The position numbers and the translations under genes are program-made. Source: Diphasiastrum complanatum (Eukaryota > Streptophyta > Lycopodiopsida > Lycopodiales > Lycopodiaceae). Taken from it: a stretch of DNA of 64,000 bases. The stretch lies in NCBI GenBank assembly GCA_029204225.1, contig CM055098.1:10737246-10801245 (forward strand). Reading direction: 5' to 3'. This document shows, piece after piece, positions 10,791 through 22,700 of the stretch (position 1 is the stretch's first letter; every line of letters starts with the position of its first letter). Below the pieces are notes generated by a model. The model saw only the letters and a program-made list of their open reading frames with translations. It had not been told where the DNA came from and searched no databases.

Positions 10791-13700
10791 ATGGCTTCCA
10801 ATGGTGGGATCATGCTAGAGTCTAGTGAAAGGTTGAGTTCATCAAACTACTCTACTTGGAAAGTGAGGATGGAGTCCTTACTTGAGTTGAATGAACTCAT
10901 GGACATAGTTGCAGAAATTGAAGAGAGACCTCTCACACTTCAAGAGCAACAAAGGTTTGATAAGAAGGCCAAAAGGGCTCTTCATATCATTAAAATGAAT
11001 GTTACAAATGAACTTCTCAAGGAAGTTGGAAAGTGTCAAAGTGCAAGTGAGGCATGGAATGCCTTAAAGAAGCTCTTTGAATCAAAGTCCACATCTAGGG
11101 TATTGACCCTAAGGAGACAAATATTTTCTACTAGGCAAAGAGAGGGTGAAAGTGCTCATGCATTTATCTTGAGAGTTAAGTCCCTAAGTGATGATTTAGC
11201 ATGCATTGATGAGAACATAAAAGATGGTGAAATAGTCCAAGTTATGTTGAATGGTTTGCTAAATGAACATGCTAACCTTGTGCAAAGTTTTGCCATTCAA
11301 AGAGTCTTGCCAAGTGTGGTTGACTTGCAAGAAATCTTATTGGCTGAAGAACATAGGTTGCAATCAAAGCTTGATGGTGCATCCTTGCAAGGTGGAGGTG
11401 AAGAGGCTTTCTTCACAAAAGGCAAATTCAAGGGCAAAGGTAAAGGCAAAGGGAAATGGTCCAAAGGTGGTAACTTTGATCATGATGATCACTCTTCCTC
11501 TTCCTCTTCTACTAAGAACAATAAGTCAAAGTTCAAGTGCTTTTATTGTGGGATAAAAGGTCATTTTGCAAATGAATGTTATAAGAAGAAAAGAGAGCAA
11601 GGAGAGAGGCAAGGAAATCTTACAATAGATGAGGAAGAACATAACACATGTGAATCACTTGTTATGACTTCAAGTTTGTTAGCCAACATAGATGATAATG
11701 ATCCTTGGTGGATTGATAGTGGAGCCTCATCTCACATGACAAGACATAAGGAATACTTTACATCCTTATTGTCTTATGAGGGAGAAGGTAACATCATCTA
11801 CACTGCAAATGATGGTCAATGTGACATCAAAGGCATAGGCACTATTCCTATTTCCCTTTCAACAAATAGGAAAGCAAATCTTGAAAATGTTTTGTACATT
11901 CCTTCAATCACTAAGAATTTGCTTAGTGTAAGTCAAATGATTGACAAAGGACTTGATGTGGAGTTCATTGGAGATGCATGTTTGATAAGTAAATGTGGAT
12001 CCTTGATTGCTCAAGGTAGGAGGCATGGTAAAATTTTCAAGCTTGATGCATGTGTGATCTCTAATCATGAAGGATGTATGGCTAGGGAGCAATTGACAAA
12101 CCAAGAAGTTTGGCACAAGAGGTTGGGCCATCCCAACTTCAAATCTTTGGAGGTAATGGCAAAGAAAGAGCTTGTTCTTGGTCTCCCTAAAAGTCTTGTT
12201 GCAAACAATAGTGTTTGTGAACATTGTGCCTTGTCCAAATCTCATAGACTTGCTTATTCTAGATCTACTTCTAGATCTAAAGAAGCTTTTCAACTTGTGC
12301 ATTCTGATATTCATTCTTCTAGTACAACTAGCAATGGTGGGGCAAAGATGTATGCAACTTTCATTGATGACTTTAGTAGGTATACTTGGATCTATCTTCT
12401 TAAAAGTAAGGATGAAGTGTTTGCTGCATTTGTCAAGTTCAAGAATGAAATGGAAAACCAATTCAATACAAAGATCAAATGCTTAAGATCTGATAATGGA
12501 GGGGAATACACCTCAAATAGGTTCAAAGACTTTTGTATAGCACATGGGATTAAGAGGGAGATGTCTAGTCCTAGGACTCCACAACAGAATGGAGTGGCCG
12601 AGAGGAAGAATAGAACCCTTTGTGAATGTGCCAAGGCAATGAGACTACATGCTAATCTTGCTAAGTCTTTTTGGGGGGAAGCTTTAGCATGTGCTAACTA
12701 TCTATGTAATAGATGGACAAGTGCTTCCTTGGATGGTAAAACTCCTCATGAGGTTCTTTATGGTAGAAGGCCGAGTGTCAAGCATTGTAGGATCTTTGGA
12801 TGTACATGTTTTGTCAATATCACACTTGATGATAGAACTAAAGAAGATCCTTCATCAAAGAAGGGTGTGTTTGTTGGCTATAGTGAAGTAAGCAAGGCTT
12901 ACAAAGTGTACATTCCTTCTACAAAGAAAGTTGTCATAAGTAGGGATGTCATCTTTCATGAAAAGAATGTTTCCAATGTTGTTGATGTTGATGTTGATGT
13001 GCCTACTAATCATCATGATGTGCAAGATGTCTTGGATGAAGATGGAGATGCCACTCCAAAGCAAACTTCAAGGAAGACTCAAAGGCAAAGGGCTAAGCCA
13101 TCAAGGCTAACCTATGATGAAAAAGGAAAGCAAGTGGTGGACAACTCTAACTTTGCTTTTCTTACCTCTTTTGATGAACCAACTTGTGTAGATGAAGCAA
13201 TTCAAAAGAAGGAATGGATCCAAGCCATGGATCATGAGCATCAAGCACTCATCAAAAGCAACACATGGAGGTTGGTAAAGCTTCCAAAGGACAAGAAGGA
13301 AATTGGTTGTAAGTGGATCTTCAAGATCAAGACAAATCAAGATGGATCAATCAACAAGTACAAGGCAAGGTTGGTGGCAAAGGGGTATGCTCAAGAATAT
13401 GGTATTGACTATGATGAGACCTTTGCACCCGTGGCAAAGATGGTAACTATTCGAATCCTAATCTCTCTTGCAACTCTTTATGATTGGGATATGTGGCAAA
13501 TGGATGTTACTAATGCCTTCTTGAATGGTGATCTTGAAGAAGATATTTACATGGAGCAACCCGAGGGCTATGTTTCACATGATGAGCCTAATCATGTGTG
13601 CTATCTCCAAAAGAGTTTGTATGGGCTAAAGCAAGCACCAAGGAGTTGGTATGCTAAGCTCAATTCCTTCTTACTTTCTCAAAACTTTGTTATGAGTGAG

Positions 13701-14733
13701 TATGATCATTCTCTCTACTTTAGATTGAATGAAAATGATATCACTTTACTTTTGATCTATGTTGATGACATTATCTTAAGTGGTGGTAACAATCTAGATA
13801 TAGATGAAATCAAGATGGCACTCAAAAGAGAGTTTGAAATTCAAGATCTTGGTAAACTTCATTATATCTTAGGAATAGAGATTATTAGAACTTCTAAATC
13901 TACATTCATATGTCAAGAAAAGTATGTTAACTCTATTCTAAAAAGGTTTCATATGGAAGATTGTAAAGTTGTTTCTACTCCTATGGAATCAAATGTAAAG
14001 CTAACTACAAGAAGTAATGAAAGATCCTTCAAGGACATTACTCTCTATAGAAAGCTAATAGGATCTCTTAGATGGTTAACCATCACAAGACCTGATCTAA
14101 GCTTTGTGGTTGGTAAACTAAGTCAATTTATGCAAGATCCTAGTGAGGCTCATTGGAAGCTAGGAAAGAGAGTACTTAGATACATCTCGGGATCTAGAGA
14201 TTTTGGCATCTTGTATGGAGGTACTACACCTAACCTTTGTGGATTTTCAGATTCAGATTTTGCAGGTGATCAAATGGATAGGAAGTCAACAAGTGCCTTT
14301 GCAATCTATCTTGGAGATGGAGTGGTCTCATGGCTATCAAAGAAGCAACCAACTATCTCTCTATCTTCCACCGAAGCCGAGTACAAGGCATTAACAACAT
14401 GCACCAAGGAGATTCTGGATGTTATTGGATCTTCACTTGCTGGAACCAGAGAAGACTCCAATCATACTTTGTGATAACCTTTCAGCCCAAAGCTTGGCAA
14501 GCAATCCTGTTTTTCATGCAAGGAGCAAGCACATTGAGATTGCTCACCATTTTGTGAGAGATCAAGTCATTGCCAAAGAGGTGGAGCTTCAACATGTCTC
14601 TTCAAAGGAGTGTGTGGCTGATATCTTCACCAAACCATTGGGAAAGGACCTATATTTAATGCATAGATCTAATCTTGGAATGTGCTCAAAGACTATGTTG
14701 AAACTAGCATCCAATGTTGAAGAGGGAGTGTGA
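10791..14733 (+). CDS. Copia element A Gag-Pol polyprotein, single frame break in RNase H
   Basis: The frame from the ATG at 10791 stays open for 1227 codons. Domains in order: copia Gag (about 10-200), a Lys/Gly-rich stretch, one CCHC knuckle (CFYCGIKGHFANEC, about 250-263), aspartic protease (WWIDSGASSHM, Asp about 309), the GAG-pre-integrase zinc region (WHKRLGHPN), the integrase core (HSDIHS with Asp about 506, RSDNGGEY, then PQQNGVAERKN), reverse transcriptase (KARLVAKGYAQ, MDVTNAFLNG, YGLKQAPRSWY, YVDD about 990-993) and RNase H (SDSDFAGD, LSSTEAEYKAL). Near 14420 the frame shifts: the first frame ends at 14474, while the rest of RNase H (LCDN, HIEIAHHFV, ADIFTKPL) continues in the frame ending at 14733. 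The role is copy-and-paste retrotransposition. One small lesion or sequencing error separates it from a full polyprotein. Confidence 0.92.
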
Positions 14734-15383
14734 AAATTGTCAACATTTCCTAGCTAGTTTGAGGCCTAAATTGGCTAAAATTGTAAATAGTTTTGGTTCT
14801 GGAGTTTTGCACGTGTGAACCAGGCCACAATGTTTTTATTTACTGTATTTTTTCAGTATGATGAAGTGTCAAACTTCATACCCTTCAAAATGAGACCATT
14901 TTGATGTATTTTGGTCATATAAGCCATTTTTAGCTATTTTTCCTATATAGGGAATATCTAGGGTCAAGTACCTTCTAGAGAGAGGAGAGAGAGTCATCTT
15001 CCTCATCCATAAATAGTAGGGAAGTCGTGGAGAACAGGTTGGAGAAACCTTTTGTATGCTTCATTGAGATCAATAGATCATTGTCATTGTTTCTTCCTCC
15101 ATTGAGAGCATTGTTGTGTGTATTGTCTTCAAGCTATTGTGTATGATCTTAGGTGTTTTCCAAAAGTGGTAGGCTGATGTATTATGGACTGTATAATGCT
15201 ATTTTGGGCCGCACTTGATGTTTATGGAAGTTTCCATTTGTGATAAATGCTTTTTGATCAAGTTCTTTGCATTCTAGGTAGCATAGAATGTGTTGCCAAT
15301 TCCTAGCTTATGTAGTTTGGAGTGCAAGCATTCAAGCCAATGATCTTGGAGTTTAGATCCACTTAGGATCTGTATTTTTCACA
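14729..15383 (+). repeat. 3' LTR of copia element A
   Basis: A 655-bp near-identical partner of 8963-9618. The polyprotein stop at 14731-14733 overlaps its first bases, and the purine run lies just before 14729. Confidence 0.93.
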
Positions 15384-16278
15384 ATAGGTAACTCGACCTT
15401 TTTGCGAGGATAATCGAGATCAAGAACAATAGATTGTCTAGACATTCGTTGTACAACAGCATGATTTAAATGACCAAGTCTATAATGCCAAAGTAAACCT
15501 TTATTTGAATGAATTGAAGTACTGAGAGCCTGACTAGAGGCAGAAAAGCAATGACTCAACTTATACAAGTATCCATGCCTCTTTCCGAGTGCTAGGATCT
15601 TGCTTGTCCTATCAACTACTTTACACTGATCACATTCGATCTCTACTCTATGTCCTAGATCTTTGATTCTGCTTATAGAGAGCAAATTCGTAGATAACTT
15701 TGGTACATACAGGACTTTAGAGAGTAGCTTAGACTGATCATAGTAATGACTCTCGAAAGAGTTAATGACTCTCAAAAGAGTCAATTCTAGATGAGTCGTG
15801 ATGATCATCACCCAGCTATCGTAAGAACTTGGCAAGCTTGTAAGAAGTTGCATCACTGCATCTTGATCGTCTATGATAGATCCGACAACGACCATTTGTC
15901 TTAGCAGGTTCTTGAATTGATTAATGTGATTCTGTAGAGAATCACCATTCATCATCTTGAGGGAGTATAATTTCTTCCTGAGATGTAACTTGGAAGCTAT
16001 CTCTCGCACTTCGTATAGTGTGCTCAAGATGTCCCAAACTTCTTTTGATGTTTGAGCCTTGGATACATGGTCGATCTGGGTGTTCATGATGTTGAGAATG
16101 ATCAGCGCAAAAGCTTTTCCATCCTTCAGCTTCCATCTGGCAATTGTCGCATCGTATGCTTCGGATTTGTAACAATGTCATACAATTCTTTTGCCATTAG
16201 TACAGTTTTCATCTTAAATTTCCACAGATGGTAATTGGCTCCATCAAGCTTGTCCATGATAGGCCCTTGGGAATCCAT
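15384..16278 (-). pseudogene. Copia element C gag remnant fused to protease/GAG-pre-integrase
   Basis: The likely start is the ATG at 16278 (MDSQGPIMDKLDGANYHLW), which follows the primer site and a short leader. A frame break near 16100-16180 is followed by a long open stretch (15353-16087) with Gag features (EVWDILSTLYEVR, NHINQFKNLLRQM, LLTSLPSSYDSW). That stretch passes directly into the C-terminal half of protease and the GAG-pre-integrase region (LYVPKLSTNLLSISRI, LLWHYRLGHLNH). The zinc knuckle and the protease active site (DSGA) are missing, so a deletion near 15740-15780 fused the parts in frame. Element A interrupts it on its left. Confidence 0.8.
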
Positions 16279-16435
16279 GTGGAAGAGTTAGTATGAGTGA
16301 TAGCAGAAACTATCAGTGACTTAAGTATGAAAATATGATACTGAAAAATACAAAACAAGAAAACAATTACTCTATCGGCTAGTAGAGTCTTGTACTGTGG
16401 AAGCTTATCAAGCTATGAAAATCGCTCTGATACCA

Positions 16436-17592
16436 TGTTGGGAGAGAGGGAGATGAACGAGTTGAGAAAAAAGGTGTCGTATGTTAGAAACGAAAAATAA
16501 GCTCAAAGAGGTAAGACGAACACGAACGAGACACAAACTCGAACAAGAAACAAACTCGAACAGAAAATGTTTGTGTGCAGCGGAACGAGCTATACGACTC
16601 TCTCCGTAAGCATGACTACACCTATCAAAACGAACAAAATGGTAGTGATGGAAATCACAGTCGTTCTTGATTATGTAGCCGAGCTTTAATAAATGAATGA
16701 AGCTCCAGAAGAATGGTTTGTCATGAATAGTAAGACAAACTATTCGTCACGAATGATTCGCGAAGAGCTAGACGGTGCTCGACTGATAATTAGTCACAAA
16801 TGATTCGCGAAAGACAAGACCAAATGTTAGTCATCTATTACCAGAAAGAACAACTAGAAAGATCAGATGGAATGAATGATAAGCATAGCAATATTAACAT
16901 AGATCTGAACGCAGAACAAAGAACTGTATCAGATTAAGTATTTTATGTATACATGTCAACAATGCGGTAGAGCACAAGACAATAGCAGATGAAACCGCGT
17001 GCCCTACGAAGCTTATACAATTTGTAAAGGAATAAAACCTTATTGTTGACAATCAAGAATCAATGCACAAGGCATCTACTTCGTCTCATTCACTCATAAC
17101 TCATTAACCTGAATATGCAAATGGTATCCAGTATATATACATTATATTATAGGTGTGCAGATGTGGAAAGTACAGAGTGAATGTGTTGTCTGTAAGAGAT
17201 CGTGGGTGGCTGCAGTCGTTGTCCAGTCTATTAGCGCAGCTGCATGGGGTGAGCGTGAAAAGGGTGCGACGTCAATCAGTGCTGAGGTGATCATTGGTGA
17301 TGACAATGCAAAAAGTGCGTCACTCTTACGAGTAGTCTTAGGATTAGATTTATAGCGTGCCTTTGCTTTTAGGGCACCTTTGGCATTCTATAAGATAGTG
17401 TCCTCTTTTCGCCTGTCACCATAACGTGTGAAAAGAAAAAAAAAAACAGTGTCGTGATTCTTTCGCCTTTTCTTCATCTGTGCAAATTTGCATGTAAATA
17501 TGCAGATCGCACGACAACGCTAGTAAATATGCAGCATGAATGGAGGCAGATCAAAATGGGATCTAAGGAGAGTAGAGGGAATAAATCCAACA
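16436..17592 (-). repeat. 5' LTR of copia element C
   Basis: A 1157-bp LTR, TGTTGGGAGAG...AATCCAACA, next to the minus-strand primer site at 16424-16435 and followed by the target duplication GAATA. The 17-bp palindrome found intact in the other LTR is here changed at its left-arm CpG (TCACGAATGATTCGCGA). Confidence 0.9.
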
Positions 17593-18255
17593 GAATATAT
17601 AGCTTATTTGGCAAAACATGGGAGCGAAATTTTGAATCACCTTTTAATGGAGGAGCATAGAATGTTATGGTCAAAATTAATATTTGACACAATTTCTACG
17701 ATAACTTTACTAAATGTTGATTGGATAAAAGAAATTCAAGCAGAGTATATGGTCGATCTTGATTTAGAAAGGATTTGGGTCAAAATTACAAAATCCCGAT
17801 TATGTTGTTCATCCTTGTTATAAGAGGCAAGGAAAAATATGGGTGTATGATAATTCTAGAGTTGTGCTTTGTTCTAAATCTAAGTTTATTCCAAAAGTAC
17901 TATATGAGCTACATTCATCTCTAAGTGATGGGCATAGTGGAATGTTGAAGACATATCAAACAATCAGGAAGCTATTTAAATTGGTTGGTATGAAGAAGAT
18001 TATATATACATATGAATGTATTTCTTGTCAAGTGAATAAGGTGGATTAACATGTCAAGCAGCCAGGTTATTGCATCCACTGTCCATTGCTACATAACATT
18101 GGACAAGTATTAGCATGGATTTTATACCTTCATTGCCTACAACATCTAGAGGTTATAATGCTATCTTTGTGGTGGTGGCTAGGCTTATAAACTATGCACA
18201 TTTCTTACCTTATAAAACTATTGACAATGGAGCCCAAATAGCACATATTATTTTT
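17593..18255 (+). pseudogene. Ty3/gypsy relic, continued: integrase zinc finger and start of core
   Basis: This continues the relic at 4321-5207. It carries link sequence, then an H2C2-type integrase N-terminus: HSSLSDGHSGMLKTYQTIRK, then ECISCQVNKVD. Beyond a stop at 18047 the sequence drifts into a poorly readable start of the integrase core (WILYLHCL, then a region ending at THIIF). Element B interrupts it at 18255/18256. Frames are broken by stops and shifts. Confidence 0.75.
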
Positions 18256-19117
18256 TGTTGAAAATTGTCACTTCTCACTTGACATTGGTTCATGTAAATA
18301 TTGATCAAACATTAGAATATGTTGATGATATGATTTCACACGTGTGGAGCATGTTCCCATGTGTGAAAGGATGTACTTTTCATGTTTGTATATATCCAAA
18401 TTGATTTTGTATCATTCTAGTTAGTGTGAACATGAAATGACTAGTTTTTAGTCAAGTTGACTAGTCACCTACAAATTAGCTTTTCCTTGCATGTGCATGA
18501 GTAAATGCTCCCACATGGCAAGTGGATGTTCACATGTGTGTATAGAGTACTAGAAGATAAGAGTTGACCATTTTCCTTAGATCCTATTTTGTAGGGAATA
18601 TTCCTATATTCTAGGAGACTAGCTTTTTGGATTTTAGTCATATTCTAGAAGGTCAACTATTGGATAAGGATCAAGGATGGATCAAATGGATAGATATGAG
18701 TGATGTGGCACTCTTCACACGTGTGAAGGCCTGCTGGACTGTACCAGACTCATGGATGTACTTGATCCATAAAAGGATCATCATTTTGCTAAGAAAATTG
18801 ATGAGACTTTTGCACTCTACACTTTTGTGAGATTTCTAGTCATTTGTCTTGTGATTTTTATGCATGATTGCTATCTAGTATCATTGTACTTGTTGTTTCA
18901 GGTGCAGGCCGTACAGTGGACAGTACTCCACACGTGTGAAGCCGCTCTCACTAAAAAATGATGTGTTGATCCATTGCTCTTGCTTAAATCCAAGTGTAGT
19001 GAATCTAGATCAAGATCTAATGTGTAGAACTTGATAGATTCATTGATTAAGCAACCAATAACTCTCTATGATTGTAAAGTACAATCATTATTGTCCTAAA
19101 AACTGTAAAATTTATCA
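18256..19117 (+). repeat. 5' LTR of copia element B
   Basis: TGTTGAAAATTG...AAATTTATCA. It contains the 10-bp palindrome CACACGTGTG at 18337-18346, 18716-18725 and 18929-18938, and a fourth copy lies in the leader at 19281-19290. TATA-like stretches (TGTATATATCC near 18387) fit a promoter-bearing U3. Confidence 0.93.
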
Positions 19118-19131
19118 TGGTATCAGAGCTA
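19118..19131 (+). other. Primer binding site of copia element B
   Basis: TGGTATCAGAGCTA follows the LTR terminal CA directly. A leader of about 600 bp runs to the ATG at 19715. Confidence 0.9.
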
Positions 19132-19714
19132 AGTAAGAGAGTGATCATTGAATCATAAATCTTGTAAAGATCATTGGCAAAATTTGTTTTTTGGCCAATA
19201 CTAGTGAGGGCGAGTTCTTCTAGAGTGATAGCTTGTAATCATTTGGATCAAAACGACTTGGAGGCTGTGTATGTACTTTTCACACGTGTGAAACCGTACA
19301 GCAACTTTCAATTCAAGTTACTTTGTGTTTTTTGGTCCCAAAATCACAATACTAGTTCATTTTTGGTGCTTTTTGAAGCATAGTATTGATCTAGATTCAT
19401 TCTAACTAATGCCTATGACCAAATAGTGTTTTGGATCATTGAAGCATTTCTTTTTAGAGTCTAAGATCAGATCTAAGAGGCTGATTTGTTCAGATCCTTA
19501 GTTGAAGTGAAATCTCTAAGAAAAGTGTAAAGCAATTTTTTTTTGTGAGAGTGAAAGCTAGAAATTTTTGGTAAGATCTTTGAGTATCATTCAAGCTTGT
19601 GTGTTAGTTTGATAGAGACAAGCCTATAGGCATTCTAGTAAGCTTTAGGCCACTTCATAGATCTTTTTAAAATTCAAAAATCTTTGTGATTTTTAAAAGA
19701 GCATTCATTCTAAA

Positions 19715-22700
19715 ATGTCATCCATGGGTGGATATTTGATGGAACCAAGTGAGAGACTCACTTCCACAAATTATTCCATTTGGAAAGTGAGAATGGAATC
19801 ACTCCTAGTGATCCATGATCTATATGACATAGTTCAAGGAGTAGAGGAAGAGCCTCAAACTCCCCAAGAACAAGCCAAATACAAGAAGAGAGCAAGATTA
19901 GCTCTACATTGCATAAAGTTAAATGTATGCAATGACCTCTTGAAAGAGGTGTCTTCTTGTACCTCATCCAAAGAGGCTTGGGATTCATTAAAGAGCATTT
20001 ATGAATCCAACAATACTTCAAGAATCCTCATGCTAAGAAATCAAGTTTTCCAAAGCATGAAAGGAAGTGGAGAGAGTGGACAAGAGTATGTTCTTAGGAT
20101 CAAATCTCTTAACAAGGAGTTAAGTGCAATAGGAGAGAAGATCCAAGATCAAGAACTAGTACAAATCATTTTGAATGGTCTAAGTGATGAGTTTACCAAC
20201 TTAGTCCAATCATTTGCCATTCAAGACTCTCTTCCATCCATTGAAAAGTTGCACAATGTTCTTGTGGCCGAGGAGAGTAGGCTTCTACACCTCAAGACAA
20301 GAATGGATAGCATGTCACTTAATGGAGGAGAGGAGAAAGCTAACTTTACATCTAAAGGCAAGAAAAAGCAAAATCCATTCAAGAAAAATCAAGGCAAGGA
20401 GGCCGAGATGAAGAATGGAGGATCTACCTCCAAAGGCAAAGTGAAGAACAAGGCAAAACTAAAGTGTTTCTTTTGTGGAAAGAAAGGACACTTTGCCTCA
20501 GAATGCTACTTGAAGAAGAATCAACAAGCCAAAGGAGATCAAGGGAACATTGCTCAAGAGGAAGAATATGAGGATGGATTCAACACATCCTTAATGGTTG
20601 CATCTACACCAACTTCAAGTCAAGACACATGGTGGATAGATAGTGGGGCTAGTTCCCACATGTCCTTTAACAAGCATTATTTTTCTACTCTTCTATCTTG
20701 TAATGACTCTAAGAAGTCAATATACACTGCTAGTGATCAAGCATGCAAGATAGATGGCATAGGATCTATACCTCTTTGTTTAGGCACATCTAAAAGGATA
20801 GATCTAGATAATGTTTTGTATGTTCCTACCATTTCAAGAAACTTGCTTAGTGTAGGACAATTAATGGACAATGGACTAGATGTACATTTCAAGAATGGAG
20901 TTTGTTCCATCTTGAAAAATGATAAGTGCATAGCTAGTGGCATTAAGCAAGGTAGACTTTTCAAGTTGGATGCTAATGTTGCAAGTGAAAGTGTGAACTT
21001 GGCTAGGGAGGAGCTAACTCAAGTGGAGCTTTGGCATAAGAGATTAGGCCATCCTAATCTTCAATCTATGGAGTCAATGGCAAGCAAGGAACTAGCTCTC
21101 GGCCTACCAAGAGCTTTCAAGAAGTGTGGAAAAATGTGTGAGGCATGTGGCCTTGCAAAGTCACACAAATCTTCTTACAAGAAATCTTCATCAAGATCTC
21201 TCTCTCCCTTGGATCTCATACATTCTGATGTACATAGTTTTTCACATGCAAGTAATGGAGGTGCCTTGATGTATGTAACTTTTATAGATGATTGTACTAG
21301 ATTCACATGGATTGAGTTACTATCAAAGAAAAATCTTGTTTATGAAGCTTTCATTAAGTTCAAGTCTCTAGTAGAGAAACAACTTAGTACTTCTATCAAA
21401 GCACTAAGATGTGATAATGGAGGAGAGTACACCTCCAATAAAATGAAAGACTTTTGTGAGATCAATGGTATTAAGTTACAATACACTTGTTCCTACACCC
21501 CTCAACAAAATGGGGTGGCCGAGAGGAAAAATAGGAGTCTATGTGAGTGTGCAAAGTCCTTGAGGCTTGATGCATCACTTCCCATCTCATTTTGGGGAGA
21601 AGCCATAACATGTGCTAATTATTTGTGTAATAGACTTCCTAGTAGTGCTATAGATGGGATCTCACCTTATCAAGCCTTGTTTGATAAGAAACCCAATGTA
21701 AAATATTTTAAGATCTTTGGATGTACTTGTTATGTACACATTCCTTTGGAGACTAGAAGGAAAGAAGATGCTACCTCCTTCAAAGGAATCTTTGTTGGCT
21801 ATGGAGAAAATAGCAAGGGATATAGGATATATGATCCTACATCCAAGAAAGTAAAGGTAAGCAAGGATGTACTTTTTGATGAGTCACAATTTGCTAAGAG
21901 CTTGTCAAATGGATCTAACCCATTGTGCATTGAAGATCTTGACAAATCCGAGGAGGATCTTGACAAACCCGAGGAGGATCATGACAAACCCGAGATGGAG
22001 ATTTGGATCCAAGTCAAAAGGGGCCAAGAAGATCATCAAGGAGCAAGGCCGAGCCCTCAAGGCTTACCTATGTGGACAAGGGAAAGCAAAAGGAAGGCTC
22101 TACATCTTCTACCTCTTACTCTTTTTTAGCTACATTGATTGAAGAACCATCATCTTTTGAAGAAGCATGTAAATCTAAAGTTTGGAGAGATGCAATGCAA
22201 GTAGAGTATGATGCATGAGAAGAAAATCATACTTGGAATCTTGTAAATCTTCCAAGAGGAAAGAAACCACTTGCATGTAAGTGGATTTATAGAATTAAGT
22301 ACAATCAAGATGGATCTATTAGTAAATACAAAGCTAGGCTTGTTGCTAAGGGATTTCTTCAAATAAAAGGATTGGATTATGAAGAAACATTTGCACCTGT
22401 AGCTAAGCTTGTAACTATTAGATTAATCATTTGCATTGCTACTTTGTTCAAATGGGATCTCTACCAAATGGATGTGACAAATGCCTTCTTGAATGGCTTC
22501 TTAGAAGAGGAAATCTACATGATGCAACCCGAGGGCTTCATCAAGATTGGTGAGGAGCAAAAGGTGTGCTACTTAAGGAAGAGCCTATATGGCTTGAAGC
22601 AAGCACCTAGAGCTTGGTACTCTAGGTTGCATGATTTTCTCTATTCCCTTGGCTTTGTACTAAGTGCTTATGAACCTTCTTTATATTTCAAATGTAATGA

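Larger units (their letters stand above)
8963..15383 (+). mobile_element. Ty1/copia element A, nearly intact, inserted in element C
   Basis: The element has LTRs 8963-9618 and 14729-15383, target duplication ATAGG (8958-8962 and 15384-15388), a tRNA-iMet primer site right after the 5' LTR and a polypurine stretch (AGAGGGAG) right before the 3' LTR. By eye the LTR pair differs at about three places: two substitutions in the 'cacgtgtg' region and one missing base in the 'gggcctgcac' stretch. It interrupts the zinc-binding part of element C's integrase. Structure and ends are complete; only the 3' end of the polyprotein frame is broken. Confidence 0.95.
5208..17592 (-). mobile_element. Ty1/copia element C, minus strand, split by element A
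   Basis: The LTRs lie at 5208-6378 and 16436-17592, both starting TGTTGGGAGAGAGGG and ending CCAACA. They are flanked by the 5-bp target duplication GAATA (5203-5207 and 17593-17597). The primer binding site, TGGTATCAGAGC on the minus strand, abuts the right LTR at 16424-16435. The C-rich run just right of 6378 is the polypurine tract on the minus strand. Both place the 5' end on the right. Inside are decayed gag (15384-16278) and pol (6379-8962), separated by the later insertion of element A (8963-15383). Without A the element is about 6 kb. The two LTRs differ at scattered sites, clearly more than those of A or B, in line with C being the older host. Confidence 0.9.

Noticed and set aside
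18627-18830. 67-codon frame repeated at 24079-24282
   Set aside because: Both copies are the same internal segment of the element B LTRs; non-coding repeat.
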